The notes under the pieces are model-generated. The model was given only the letters and a program-made list of their open reading frames with translations. It did not search any database and was not told the DNA's origin. 64,000 bases of DNA from Corallium rubrum (lineage: Eukaryota; Cnidaria; Anthozoa; Scleralcyonacea; Coralliidae): assembly GCA_964035015.1 (NCBI GenBank), contig OZ036002.1, forward strand, positions 1,919,001-1,983,000. Direction: 5' to 3'. Shown piece after piece: positions 27,554 to 63,194 of this stretch; position 1 is the first letter of the stretch, and every line of letters begins with the position of its first letter. Made by a program: the position numbers and the translations under genes.

Positions 27554-29006
27554 TACAATAATGCCAAAATAGGGTGTTTTGAGTGATTCGCAACAAAGTT
27601 CTAGGGTTTGATCTCTTTTTACCGAAATATACATGACATAGAAAAAATTCTTCCCTGAATATTATTTTTAATTCGACCAACTTGGGCGACTGTTTCTTTA
27701 CAATGACAGCAAGATAGTCGAACTGTCAATTTTAAAATGTTAGCCTTTTTTGGAGTGCCTATTGTTCTGTATTTTACAAAATTAAAGGGTCATTAATTTT
27801 TGCAAATAAAAATTATAATTACAAATGATTAATAATTGGCTGTATATATACAGTATAACAAGACGCCTGGTCAGGCGTTCACTCGGGCTACTGCAAAATC
27901 ACGCACAGGTTGTCACATGCAGTGCTAAGATCTAAAGCCGCCGTCTAAACACATTCAGGTCACAGACAAAAGTCAAAACACAATCCAATCTCCGATAGAA
28001 AACGCAATTTGCAATTGCCTGTAACGTATTTCCACACATGTACACAGCGTTCATATGTCGAGTCTCTTCGGGTATTAAATATCAACACAGCTAGTGACAT
28101 TACTGACCAATATCAAACTATGTCTGTGAACACGCAAAACACATCCGAGACGAGAAAGATTTGATCAGACTCTGATCATCAGACAGTAGGAAAGCTAAGA
28201 AAGAAAGCATTATTTCCACACATGTACAGCGTTCATATGTCAAGTCTCTTTGGGTATTAAATATCAACACAGCTTCATGTATAAGCGTATATAATATCAA
28301 GATATACTTGCCAGCGACATTACTGACCAATAACTATGTCTGTGGAAACAAACACATCCGAGAGGAGAAAGACTTGATCAGACATCAGGAAAGCAAAGAA
28401 AGAAAGCATTTGGCTATTGCACGCATCAGTTTCGCAAAGTCTTATTATGTTTGTCTTGATCGAGACGGCGGAATAAGTTAAATGCGCACTTGACTTGAGC
28501 CTGCGCTTTCTGATTAGAGAGGCCTGCGGAGTAGGCTAAGAGCGTGACACAGAAGGGGGAAAAAAAATCGAGCCTACAACAGTAGCCCGAGTAATTATAT
28601 TATTAAAGTGCTATAAAGCTGTTTGTCTTTGTCTTTGTGCTGGTTGGGTTTTACGTGGGCAATTTGCTGTTAACTACAAAAGGAGTTGAAAACTGGTGAC
28701 GAGATAGTAGCGATGCGGAATATAATAAAACATAGGTACGTACTGCGTACATATATACGTCTACATGTTTAGAGGTGTTGCGCGTCACACGGTGCACGTT
28801 TTTCGTCAAACTACAATGGTTTGTGAACCAAAGCAAGCGAGACAAGTTTCACGGGGAGTGTTACACGATGCAGACGTGTAATGTGTATGGTTCGTGAGAT
28901 TTGTTACGCAACGGCTGGCAATCCTAATTATGCGCTTCTCGCTTCTTTTTTATAGGCAAGTTAAAAACGTCCGTTATTGGTTGTTTTTTGTAAAACTACC
29001 GACGTG
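27554..29006. other. Intergenic stretch with an imperfect tandem duplication
   Basis: No gene is seen. 28030-28417 holds two copies, about 185 and 200 bp long, of a unit starting TTTCCACACATGTAC and ending AAGAAAGAAAGCATT. A motif near 27863-27895 (AAGACGCCTGGTCAGGCGTTC) recurs around 36108-36136. Confidence 0.6.
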
Positions 29007-29378
29007 CCCTTACGAAAATTTCATATAAAACTTCACATACGATTTCATATATTAAATGTCAATTTCATATATTAAGTTTGTAATTTCATATATGAAATTA
29101 GACATTTCATATATGAATTACAAATTTCATATATGAAAATGTTCCAATTCGATATATGAAATTTCTTATTCCATATATGAAATTTTTGTATGAAGATAAA
29201 AATTTCATATATGGAATAGGAAATTTCATATATGGAATTGGAACATTTTCGTGTCTGAAATTTGTAATTCATATATGAAATGTTTAATTTCATATATGAA
29301 ATTGCAAATTTAATACATAAAATTGACATTTCATATATGAAATCGTATATGAAGTCTTATATGAAATTTCCGTAAGGG
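29007..29378. mobile_element. Palindromic MITE made of TTTCATATATGAAAT units
   Basis: A 372-bp fold-back. It begins CCCTTACG and ends CGTAAGGG, and the arms continue to pair (AAATTTCATATAA, then CGATTTCATATA). The interior is many direct and inverted copies of the self-complementary motif TTTCATATATGAAA. No target duplication is evident. Confidence 0.75.
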
Positions 29379-30175
29379 TGGTACTGCTTTCTTTTGTCCG
29401 TTTACCTCATGTGAGTTTTCTGATATTATAAACTGTATAGAGGATGTCCCCAAAAAAATGCCCCCCATCCATTTATGAGGTGCACCTTCTTTAATTATGG
29501 TGCAAGAAGTAAATTTTTATATCATGCCGAAAACCCATCCCTCCTTCTTTGTTGTCTGAAATTTTCAGAGCAAAGTAGTTATCTCGCTTCCTGACTGTAG
29601 TCATTTAAAGAGGCAACATCAAAATTTGAACTTGTCCAAATTATGCCATGCTACGTCAAGATTTGGAAGTCTTCTTTAAGGTTCCCTTGTCCTCTTTTGG
29701 GCTTCTTGTTTCATGATAAGAAAGTACCATGAATCCTCTTTCCTCGGGAGTGAATTGTTGTCCGGATGAAGTAAAGTGCACTTCTGCCTACATGGCGAAC
29801 ATGTGCATGGATTTAATTCTGCAAGCTAGCTAGACGTACTTCACTCCTATGACCTTTTCCCCGCCACTTCCTTCTCGAATAACATCCTTTTGAGTAACAT
29901 CTTTTGCATTCAGTTTTCGTTTCCTTGTTCTGGTTTCCTTTCCTCGCTGTTGAGATATTTTACATATGCAAATTAAACATCTCGACGTCGCATATATATG
30001 CATAATAGTCTTTTCTAAATCTATCTAATGACGTATCGGAGAACGTTATAGATCTTCTTATATATCTATTATCAAACGAAATTAATCTGAAGTTAAGGAA
30101 GCGCGTGGGTGTGTTTCTTCCATAACCTACACCAAACATGCAGATTTTCACTGATTATATTCAAAAAACTGGGAA
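29379..30175. other. No feature seen
   Basis: Ordinary AT-rich sequence with no supported gene or repeat. Confidence 0.5.
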
Positions 30176-30212
30176 CAGGGCGCTTACTACTATATAGTAT
30201 AGAAGCGCCCTG
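30176..30212. repeat. Short hairpin
   Basis: CAGGGCGCTTACTACTATA pairs with the following TATAGTATAGAAGCGCCCTG with a one-base offset. It could be the end-to-end remnant of a very small fold-back element. Confidence 0.6.
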
Positions 30213-30390
30213 GCAGGGAATTTGGACTAGCGCGTGTGCAGTGAGTCAGTGCGTAGGATCAAACATTTGATCTTTATTAACGAGTACCCGAAAGTAACGC
30301 GTTACATGCATACAGTTCAATTTCGTGTCCTTGTAATTGTACACTGATGCGAATTCTAAACAGAAAAAGAAAAACAACTGGCCAAATAAG

Positions 30391-30601
30391 TAATGTTGGG
30401 CATTTCACTCGATTACATAGCATGTTCCAAGGGTTTTGGGTGAAGGAAAATTCGAGTGCAGAATATATACACCCTGATGGTTGCATTTTTCGCAACTGGT
30501 CCCGGTTTGGTCTCAGGGTGTATATACTCTGCACTCGAATTTTCCTTCACCCCAAACCCTTGGAACATATGCTATGTAATCGAGTGAAATGCCCAATATT
30601 A
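30391..30601. repeat. Inverted pair of SINE tails
   Basis: The SINE tail (TTTTCCTTCACCC...TGGAACAT...ATTACATAGC or its complement) is present in both orientations around a short loop that carries the SINE body piece TTTTTCGCAACTGGTCCCGG. The arms of about 85 bp match almost perfectly. Confidence 0.8.
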
Positions 30602-30645
30602 TTTATAATATACCCAATTCTCTCCTGGCATTACCACCTTATTAT

Positions 30646-30789
30646 ATATACAGGGCTCACGATCAAGCTCTCGGCAACGGCCTCCGTGGCTCGGTGGTCG
30701 GGGCATTGCGCTAGAGTCGCAAGGTCGTGGGTTCAATTCCTGCCGGAAGGCCCGTGTGGTTGCATTTTTCGCAACTGGTCCCGGTTTGG
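30646..30789 (+). mobile_element. tRNA-derived SINE, copy 2
   Basis: Same family as 5382-5575. The tRNA-like head includes TGGCTCGGTGGTC and GGTTCAATTCC, followed by TTTTTCGCAACTGGTCCCGG. It lies just downstream of the inverted tail pair. Confidence 0.85.
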
Positions 30790-30925
30790 CCAAATAAGCA
30801 TGTGTATGTCATTTGTATTTAAATTATAAATATATCAAATACTTGTCATCCCAACACTTTTTTGCCACCCGAAAATAACGGCCTCCGGAAAGTAACGGAT
30901 ACGCGGAAGTAACGGGAGCCAATAA

Positions 30926-31329
30926 TGGCCTGTTTATATGATCCCGGTGTAGCGGGATGTCCCGGTCGCCCCGGATCTTGGCTTGTAGATAATTTACTGT
31001 TACGGTTGCGTTTATATGGAGACCGGGAAGTTTTCGAGATCTCAGTACACCGGGAGATTTTTTCCCATCGCGACATCCCGCCCCCGGCACACCGGGATGA
31101 AGTTCACTGAACTACAATGCTTGTAACTTTGAATATTACGGTCAGAATTTCGTCCAAACGATCAGGTCTAAAGGCAAAACAATGAATAAAAGTGAAATAA
31201 CTTCTAACACAGAGAATTAGGGTGACTTTTTGCTTTTTTGTTCATTTCCTTAAATTCACGCGCTTTTTGACCCGGTCAACCGGGACGAGCACTTTACTCC
31301 ATATAAACCGGGATCATATAAAGAGGCCC
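30926..31329. mobile_element. Harbinger-like MITE upstream of PPP4R3
   Basis: 404 bp flanked by TAA on both sides (30923-30925 and 31330-31332), the target duplication of PIF/Harbinger elements. The ends pair as (T)GGCCTGTTTATATGATC and, read inward from the right, GGGCCTCTTTATATGATC. There is no coding capacity. Confidence 0.75.
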
Positions 31330-31332
31330 TAA

Positions 31333-31572
31333 ATCTATGCTGATCCCATTTACCGTCACTATTTGCATTCCACCCGAATGCCGAAGTGTGCGGGTCAATA
31401 AATCGTTCGATCGTGGCCCGCAAAGCCAGCTGGGACGTTCTTGCCCGCATACTAGAAGTTTGTAGTGCGAGCATGGCGGAGTTTTCAACTTGATGGCGGA
31501 TAGAAACTCGACAACCGATGTTGGACAGCGTCAACGGGCATCCTTTCGACGTTGCTGTTCCCTCTAAACATC
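31333..31572 (+). promoter_or_regulatory. Probable promoter and 5' leader of PPP4R3
   Basis: The 240 bases between the upstream MITE and the PPP4R3 ATG are GC-richer than the surroundings. They contain two ATGGCGGA-type elements (about 31471-31500) resembling YY1-like motifs near starts of housekeeping genes. No TATA box is obvious. The transcription start is not determined. Confidence 0.4.
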
Positions 31573-56812
<25,240 letters not shown>

Positions 56813-56954
56813 GTAAGTAATTATATACACCCGTATGGCTAGCACGGATCCATGCAGCAATTATATTCATAATTTTAAAAATCTGAGTTTTCAAAATGCG
56901 GTGTTCCACTATTGCAATTTCCCGTGCAATTTTCTCGCAACCGCTAATTCCATT

Positions 56955-57430
56955 AAGGCGATGTTACATGGTACGATTTTTAACGACGATTTTCAATGCA
57001 TGTCGAACGAGACGATTTTTCGTGCAACATGTTGGGCATGTTCACATGAGGCGAGTTACAGAGTTATCACGGGGGGAGGGGGTATCCGTACCCCCCGAGA
57101 TATCTCGGTGTTATTTCATTTCCATGTTAAAAAAGTAAACCGTTCCCATGAGACCGAGATAACTTCCATGTGAACGCTTTCACCCGAGCTACCTCTGGAT
57201 GGTCGACCTTTGTATAATTACGCATGCGTACATTGTAAAAAACTTCTAATTTATACGCACTATTGTTGTTCACGTGCCATTTGCGTGCGTTTAATTGTCG
57301 ACCTTACTGGCGTGTTCTTTTGTTCACGTGAAATCTAGGGTTATCTCGGGGACCAGGGATAATGTGAAACATGGTCTACTTTGACCCTATCCCCCGATAT
57401 AATCCGGTCTCGTGTGAACAGGCCCTTACC
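56955..57430. mobile_element. MITE nested in a second MITE
   Basis: An inner element, about 57035-57427, has ends GGGCATGTTCACATGAGGC and, from the right, GGGCCTGTTCACACGAGACC. It sits in an outer segment with GATGTTACATGGTACGATTT and repeated ACGACGATTTT words. Confidence 0.55.
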
Positions 57431-57739
57431 GCAACATGGGTGTTCTAAAGACAGCCTCGTTCCTATTGTGTTTTACTTTCCTTTTCTCTTTTACCCCGTA
57501 TAGCATTGAAGCTCTGACTTTTCCTCAGGGCAAATAGTTCGCTAGCTGTGTACTGCCTCGACAAGACAGGATGTCTATTATTGCTGCCGCCTTCGGGGTT
57601 TTTTCCTCCACATTTCCACTGTTGATTGATTGATTCACCTCGGTCATTCCTCTTGAACTCGAATCCTTCTTCTCCATTGGCACCTGTCCAATGCCATATT
57701 CGCTTTAATCCCCAAATCTCTGAATTCTTTCTCTACTCC

Positions 57740-57965
57740 GTCTCGCTCGTCATCTTTTCTTCTGTCTTCCTCTTGATCTTTTCCCTTCTACAGGCAGCCT
57801 CCATGCCACCTTCAAGGGATGCTCATCTTCCCTCCTCATTACGTGACCATACCAGCAAAAGCGTACCTTCTTCGCTACCGTTATAAGCCCTGCTCTCCTC
57901 CTGATTTCTTCATTCCGTATGTGGTCATTCAGAGACACTCCTAACAGCCAGTTATTGTCCCACAA
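57740..57965 (-). pseudogene. LINE fossil, C-terminal end of reverse transcriptase
   Basis: On the minus strand: IRNEEIRRRAGLITVAKKVR...WYGHVMRREDEHPLKVAW...KRSRGRQKKR, the hallmark C-terminus of many animal LINEs (RRRTG......L.W.GH..RM......GRRSRGRP...W). No intact RT is found upstream, so it is a short 3' fossil. Confidence 0.75.
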
Positions 57966-58309
57966 ACAGCTGTTGTTGTCCCATAAAACAGGGTTACTTT
58001 AAAGAAATCTATTAGCTTGACTCCAGGCTTATAGCCAGGATTTTTCAGCGGTGCATGATAACCCCCCTCTTTGAAGGCCATTGAAGCCCGAGCTGCCACT
58101 TTTTCAAGGAAACACAGCCTCTTTATCATGATCAGGGGAAACCTGACACATTTCATTTTATTCTGCTATTTTGTGTTTACTTTTCGGGCTTCCGTTTCCT
58201 ACAGACAAGGATTCCGTTTCCTACAGTAGATGTGATTCTGGGAAAATGGTGACAATACTGTGTTAAAAATTGTCGATAACACTGTTACACTGAATCAACT
58301 ATTTCGGTC

Positions 58310-58755
58310 CGTCCTTTCCTTCCTTCCTTCCTTCCTTCCTTCCTTCCTTCCTTCCTTCCTTCCTTCCTTCCTTCCTTCCTTCCTTCCTTCCTTCCTTCCT
58401 TCCTTCCTTCCTTCCTTCCTTCCTTCCTTCCTTCCTTCCTTCCTTCCTTCCTTCCTACCTATCTCCCTCCCTCCCTCCCTCCCTCCCTCCCTCCCTCCCT
58501 CCCTCCCTCCCTCCCTCCCTTCCTCCCTCCCTCCCTCCCTACCTACCTCCCTCCCTCCCTCCCTCCCTCCCTCCCTCCCTCCCTCCTTCCCTCCCTCCCT
58601 CCCTCCCTCCCTCCATTTCTTCCTCTCCTCCTTCCTCTCCTCCTTCCTCTCCTCCTTCCTCTCTCTTTCCTTCCTTCCTTCCTTCCTTCCTTCCTTCCTT
58701 CCTTCCTTCCTTCCTTCCTTCCTTCCTTCCTTCCTTCCTTCCTTCCTTCCTTCAA
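58310..58755 (+). repeat. (CCTT)n/(CCCT)n microsatellite
   Basis: A compound tract: CCTT units, then CCCT units, a few TCCTC units, then CCTT again. Ser/Leu/Pro and Arg/Gly/Glu frames are artefacts. Confidence 0.97.
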
Positions 58756-58759
58756 CCGC

Positions 58760-59319
58760 TTATCTAAGATGACTCCATCAGGAAAGCTGACTCGTAACAG
58801 TGTAAAGCGATATATTCTGGCTGGATTCTTGTCCTTTTTGTCTCTCGTAGCGCGAGTTCTTAACTGGGAGTTACGTTCAATTTCTTTGCGTTCTTGTAGC
58901 CACAGCGTATTACAAAGAAGAAAACTAACGTTTATTTTATATAAAGTAGCCTTATGAACTGTACTAACAATTCTGTAACACTGTGACTATCATAGTTGAA
59001 CCAACATTGTTAGATCATTATTGGAATGAATATCCGAGTCATAAAATGTTTTATTGATCGGTTGCAAACTTTTGAAACCATGCCAACAAGCATTATTTAA
59101 GCACAGTTGGTGGCCTATTCAAGGTAAAATTATATTCTAAATATATCGCTTGGTAAAAATGCTTTCGTTTTCAGCATTTTCTGATATTATAAAACCAGTC
59201 GACTTAAAAATGTATTACACTCAGGGCCGCCAGAGTTTTTCATCAGGATAAAAATAGAGTAGTAAACAGTTTTTGTAGGTAATGGATAAGACATAGTGTA
59301 TGGTGCTACTTTGGTTTAA
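58760..59319. other. No feature seen
   Basis: AT-rich sequence with no supported gene or repeat. Confidence 0.5.
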
Positions 59320-59541
59320 GGTGTAAACCAGTTAAGTTCTTTATAAACTGAGGTTATCTTAGAAATAAAATATATAATAAAATGAAAAAGAAGAGATTCG
59401 GGGAGATACCCACTACTCTATATGCATGTGGTGACCCCATATAGTTTCCTTTTCATCTTATTTTATATTTTATTTCTAAGAGATATCCCCAAAAGTTGTG
59501 ATAATCTCAGTTTATGATAAAGGACTTGATTGGTTTACACC
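59320..59541. mobile_element. Fold-back element
   Basis: The arms GGTGTAAACCAGTTAAGTTC and, on the right, GGACTTGATTGGTTTACACC pair. Further in, ATCTTAGAAATAAAATATA pairs with TATTTTATTTCTAAGAGAT. Confidence 0.7.
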
Positions 59542-59559
59542 TAAAAAGTAGAGTGTTGA

Positions 59560-60530
59560 GGCAGTGTTTTAGATAGTGCAAAGTGAAAAGGTGGTAAAGT
59601 GTTGAGATTAGTTTTGATAACGAAATACTGACGTTCATGCAAGCAGTGTAGGCAGTGTTTTAGATGAAGCAAAGTGAAAAGATGGTAAACTGCTGAGAAT
59701 AGTTTTGATAACGAAATATTGACGTTTCAAGCAGAGTTCTTCATCAGATTAATAAAAAGTAGAGTGCTGCGTAGGATGAGCAAAGTGAAAAGATGGTAAA
59801 CTGCTGAGATTAGTTTTAATAAAGAAATACTGACGTTTTAAGCAGAACCCTTCATCAGAGTAAAAAGTAGCGTGATGTGTAGGCAGTGTTTTGGATAGAG
59901 CAAAGTGAAAAGGTGGTAAACTGCTGAGAATAGTTTTGATAACGAAATACTGACGTTTCAAGTAGAGTCCTTCATCAGAGTAACAAGTAGAGTGTTGTGT
60001 ACGCTGTGTTTTAGATAAAGCAAATTTTTAAGGTGGTAAACTGCTGAGAATAGTTTTTATAACGAAATACTGACGTTTTAAGTGGAGCCCTTCAGCAGAG
60101 TAAAAAGTAGAGTGATGTGTAGGCAGTGTTTTGGATAGAGCAAGGTAAACTGCTGAGAATAGTTTTGATAACGAAGTACTGACGTTTTAAGTGGATCCCT
60201 TCACCAGAGTAAAAAGTAGTGTGATGTGTAGGCAGTGTTTTAGATAGAGAAAATTTTTAAGGTGGTAAACTGCTGAGAATAGTTTTAATAACGACATGCT
60301 GATGTTTCAAGCGGAACCCTTCATCAGAGTAAAAAGTAGAGTGATGTGTACGCTGTGTTTTAGATAGAGCAAATTTTTAAGGTGGTAAACTGCTGAGAAT
60401 AGTTTTAATAACGACATGCTGATGTTTCAAGCGGAGCCCTTCATCACAGTAAAATGTGGATGAAGGGCTCCGCTTGAAACGTCAGTATTTCGTTATCAGA
60501 ACTTCATGTATAATCGCGGAAGTTTACCAT
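59560..60530 (-). repeat. Tandem array of ~110-120-bp units carrying hammerhead-like motifs
   Basis: About eight direct units and one inverted unit at the right end (60455-60530). Each has GGTGGTAAACTGCTGAGAAT, TAGTTTTGATAACGAAATAC, TGACGTTTCAAGC, CCTTCATCAGAGTAA and AGTGTTTTAGATAGAGC. On the minus strand each unit reads CUGAUGAAGG...UUGAAACGUCAGUA, a hammerhead-like core with stem I UACU/AGUA and palindromic ACGU. Some units have decayed cores (AAAA for GAAA, or CUGGUGA/CUGCUGA). Confidence 0.85.
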
Positions 60531-60867
60531 CTTTTCACTTTGCTTTATATGATATTTTTTCCACAATACGATAATGGGAGAAAAGCGGGAGGTCCTTGTC
60601 AGAAACCAATGCGATCGATCTATATTGTTCCCATGCATGCAGCCATGCAATTATTGTTACCAACCGCTGGGAGGGTATTGAAAGTTTTTCCAAGTAATCT
60701 AAACTGCATGAACGCACTAAAACAAACTAACTAAAGTCATCAATTTTGTATAAGAGCAACGTAATTTTTCATATATATAGTTATAAGATCAGCGTATATT
60801 AACAGAAGTTATATAAGAACTTGGAAGAGAAGCGAGGAAAGGCAGTGCTTTGTAATAAACTGCAAAG

Positions 60868-62430
60868 ATGATTCTGGAAGAGATTGTTAGTATTTTATTA
60901 TGGTTTATGAATGGTTGTACTTTAGAACAAGCAAGAGATTTGAATGCGAACGAAGAGAATGAGGCTGACTTGAATGCGCTTTGGTTAGATCGCATTGATA
61001 GAGAATACCCCGAAGCTGCTGAGCCACCCATTGAATATCAATTACTACAAGACGAAAACGAGATCTTTGCAAGAGCTGGAGAGAATGACGAAGAACCAAA
61101 ACCTAAAACTTTCCTTCACTCTGTCGCGAAAAGTTTTTGGACGAGTTTCACGATCATGTTGGTGGCTCTTCCCGTGGCAGTAGTTGCTATAATCACGCTC
61201 TATATCGATCTCAATACCACTGATTTATGCCTGGAAACAAAGAATGAGAACACGAGTATATCATTCTCCGTTAAAAGTTGGCAAGTTCTCGGTGAATCTA
61301 TTCAAGCATTTCCCATTAACCTATGGTTCGCAGCAACTATAGCCTTACTATTCGGTTGGATAGAATTTAAATTGAATTATCTCGTTACTGTAGCAATCGG
61401 GCTAGCTGCTGGAGCAGTAATAATCATCTACAAAGCATTCGCGTTGATTTTCGGCCTTTTCGGAAAGGGTTTTGTCTACAGATTTCCAGCAAATGTAATA
61501 TATTTTGCCGGTGTCATTTGCAGTAGTGTAATCGTGGCAAGAAAGGTTCGTGAATTACGACCTCGGTTCAATTGCAGTAAAAAGGAAATCAGTGTGATCA
61601 TCGCAACGCCGTTTGTGCTTGGCTTTCTATGGGCTTTGCTGTACAGATATTGCGTTGTACCTGCTTTTAATAGCTACGATGATGAACTACATAAGGCCAT
61701 TGTTGCAGCTATCTCGCCGATGATGAACATCCCGGCAATAGCTATTGCGAATTACATTGCGTTAAGAGCTAGTTCCGGCATGGTCTACGTAGAAAGGTCT
61801 TTTGCATTCGTGTATTTTATCCAAAGTATTCCTATTAGCTTGTACCGTATTATGCAAGCTGAATTTAAAAGTCTTTGGTTGTTTGCCGGCCTTTCTCTTC
61901 TTCATGGCGGCCTCATTGTGATATTTCACGCCACACGAAACCTTCGGATTAAAATGTGGAAGTTCGTTATCAATTGTTCGAAAAGATGTTGTCTATGTTG
62001 TGCGATACGCGGAAACGTACCGTTCGATACAGCACAAAACAGACGCCTTAACGCTGATCTTGAAATCCAAATGATGCTGTTTCAGTATATCGCCTTTATT
62101 CTAAGCCAAGCTTTTATTGTTCTGTCGCAGTTTGAAGTCACAGAAGTTTCACTGACGGAAGAACTACTCCAACAAAATGTTCATATTCGGGTTGCTATTG
62201 GTGTCGGAATCGAGTTCGTTTTTAACTGGTTTGCAAGCTTCGTTCAGATTCATTTTCATAACATCCCAATCAAGAGGGTTTGGTCAAATTACTGGTTACG
62301 CCATCTGATTGCTAATGTTATATTAGTGACTATATCTATGTGTTACTTTGCTCAAGTGATGCTAAGCGTTTTTCAGGTTCGCATGGATCACTCGCACATC
62401 AGAAACTGTTCGAAGCCTTTTGGAAACTAA
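60868..62430 (+). CDS. Intronless multi-pass membrane protein, family not recognised
   Basis: 520 residues in one frame. A cytosolic-looking acidic N-terminus (1-90) is followed by about eleven hydrophobic segments: FTIMLVALPVAVVAIITLYI; FPINLWFAATIALLFGW; TVAIGLAAGAVIIIYKAFAL; ANVIYFAGVICSSVIVA; ISVIIATPFVLGFLWALLY; AAISPMMNIPAIAIANYIAL; FAFVYFIQSIPISLY; LWLFAGLSLLHGGLIVIF; MLFQYIAFILSQAFIVL; VAIGVGIEFVFNWFASF; LIANVILVTISMCYFAQVML. A Cys cluster (CSKRCCLCCAI) lies near 370. Transporter or receptor function cannot be told. The start ATG at 60868 is the first in frame and overlapping AATAAA signals follow 37 bases after the stop. The lack of introns suggests retroposition or a fast single-exon family. 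It may be nested in a PPP4R3 intron. Confidence 0.75.
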   Translation: MILEEIVSILLWFMNGCTLEQARDLNANEENEADLNALWLDRIDREYPEAAEPPIEYQLLQDENEIFARAGENDEEPKPKTFLHSVAKSFWTSFTIMLVALPVAVVAIITLYIDLNTTDLCLETKNENTSISFSVKSWQVLGESIQAFPINLWFAATIALLFGWIEFKLNYLVTVAIGLAAGAVIIIYKAFALIFGLFGKGFVYRFPANVIYFAGVICSSVIVARKVRELRPRFNCSKKEISVIIATPFVLGFLWALLYRYCVVPAFNSYDDELHKAIVAAISPMMNIPAIAIANYIALRASSGMVYVERSFAFVYFIQSIPISLYRIMQAEFKSLWLFAGLSLLHGGLIVIFHATRNLRIKMWKFVINCSKRCCLCCAIRGNVPFDTAQNRRLNADLEIQMMLFQYIAFILSQAFIVLSQFEVTEVSLTEELLQQNVHIRVAIGVGIEFVFNWFASFVQIHFHNIPIKRVWSNYWLRHLIANVILVTISMCYFAQVMLSVFQVRMDHSHIRNCSKPFGN

Positions 62431-62467
62431 GAAGAACATGTTTCTTAAAGCTTTGTAAAGAGTTGTT

Positions 62468-62477
62468 AATAAATAAA
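62468..62477 (+). terminator. Overlapping AATAAA polyadenylation signals
   Basis: AATAAATAAA, 37 bases after the stop codon of the membrane-protein gene, followed by a T-rich stretch (AATTTTTTATT near 62503). Confidence 0.6.
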
Positions 62478-62499
62478 TCTAAGATTTGTCTATACTTCC

Positions 62500-62925
62500 A
62501 TGTAATTTTTTATTAATGTTGAGCTTTCGTCCTGTTGCATGACGCGTACAAACAAATCGATCCGTATAGTCATGTAGATGACGTTTCAAAACATTCAATA
62601 TTTTGTAAGCTCTGAAGACGTCAGGCTAACGGGAGGAATGCTCAGCGTTAGTATAGAAGTATCCACAAACGCTTTGGTTCATTTAATAACAACGTCTTCG
62701 GCACTTTATAAACTTTCCATCTCCCTCTCTCCCTCTTAAATAGCTAAACGGTTACAAAAATAGAGAATGATGAGCGTGACAAAGGAATGTGACAGAAATT
62801 AGAGAAACGAGACGGTGTAAAAAAGTTAATTAGCAGATGTGATTAAGAGGGAAAAACCACAGGGAGCCAACGCTACAATTTTGGACGCGCGGGAGTCTAC
62901 GGTATTGTAGTCAAGTGTAACTGAC
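62500..62925. other. No feature seen
   Basis: Non-coding sequence between the membrane-protein gene and the next palindrome. Confidence 0.45.
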
Positions 62926-62927
62926 CC

Positions 62928-63191
62928 CCGTTAACTCTTTCACGACGATGACTCTCCATGCACTTGACAAGTAAAATCGTCTGGCGTTAGACAGAGTAAT
63001 TACTAAAGTCTGCATGATACGAAAATGGATAAAATCGTCTGGCGTTAGACAGAGTAATTACTAAAGTCTGCATGATACGAAAATGGTCTTCCATTTTCGT
63101 ATCATGCAGACTTTAGTAATTACTCTGTCTAACGCCAGACGATTTTACTTGTCAAGTGCATGGAGAGTCATCGTCGTGAAAGAGCTAACGG
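62928..63191. mobile_element. Near-perfect palindrome of the TAACGCCAGACGATTTTAC family
   Basis: The left arm starts CCGTTAACTCTTTCACGACG and the right arm ends CGTCGTGAAAGAGCTAACGG. A 58-bp block of the left arm (TAAAATCGTCTGGCG...CGAAAATGGA) is tandemly duplicated, whereas the right arm has it once. Confidence 0.85.
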
Positions 63192-63194
63192 TCG

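Noticed and set aside
58260-58772. Ser/Leu/Pro- and Arg/Gly/Glu-rich frames over the CCTT/CCCT tract
   Set aside because: Pure tetranucleotide microsatellite translation.
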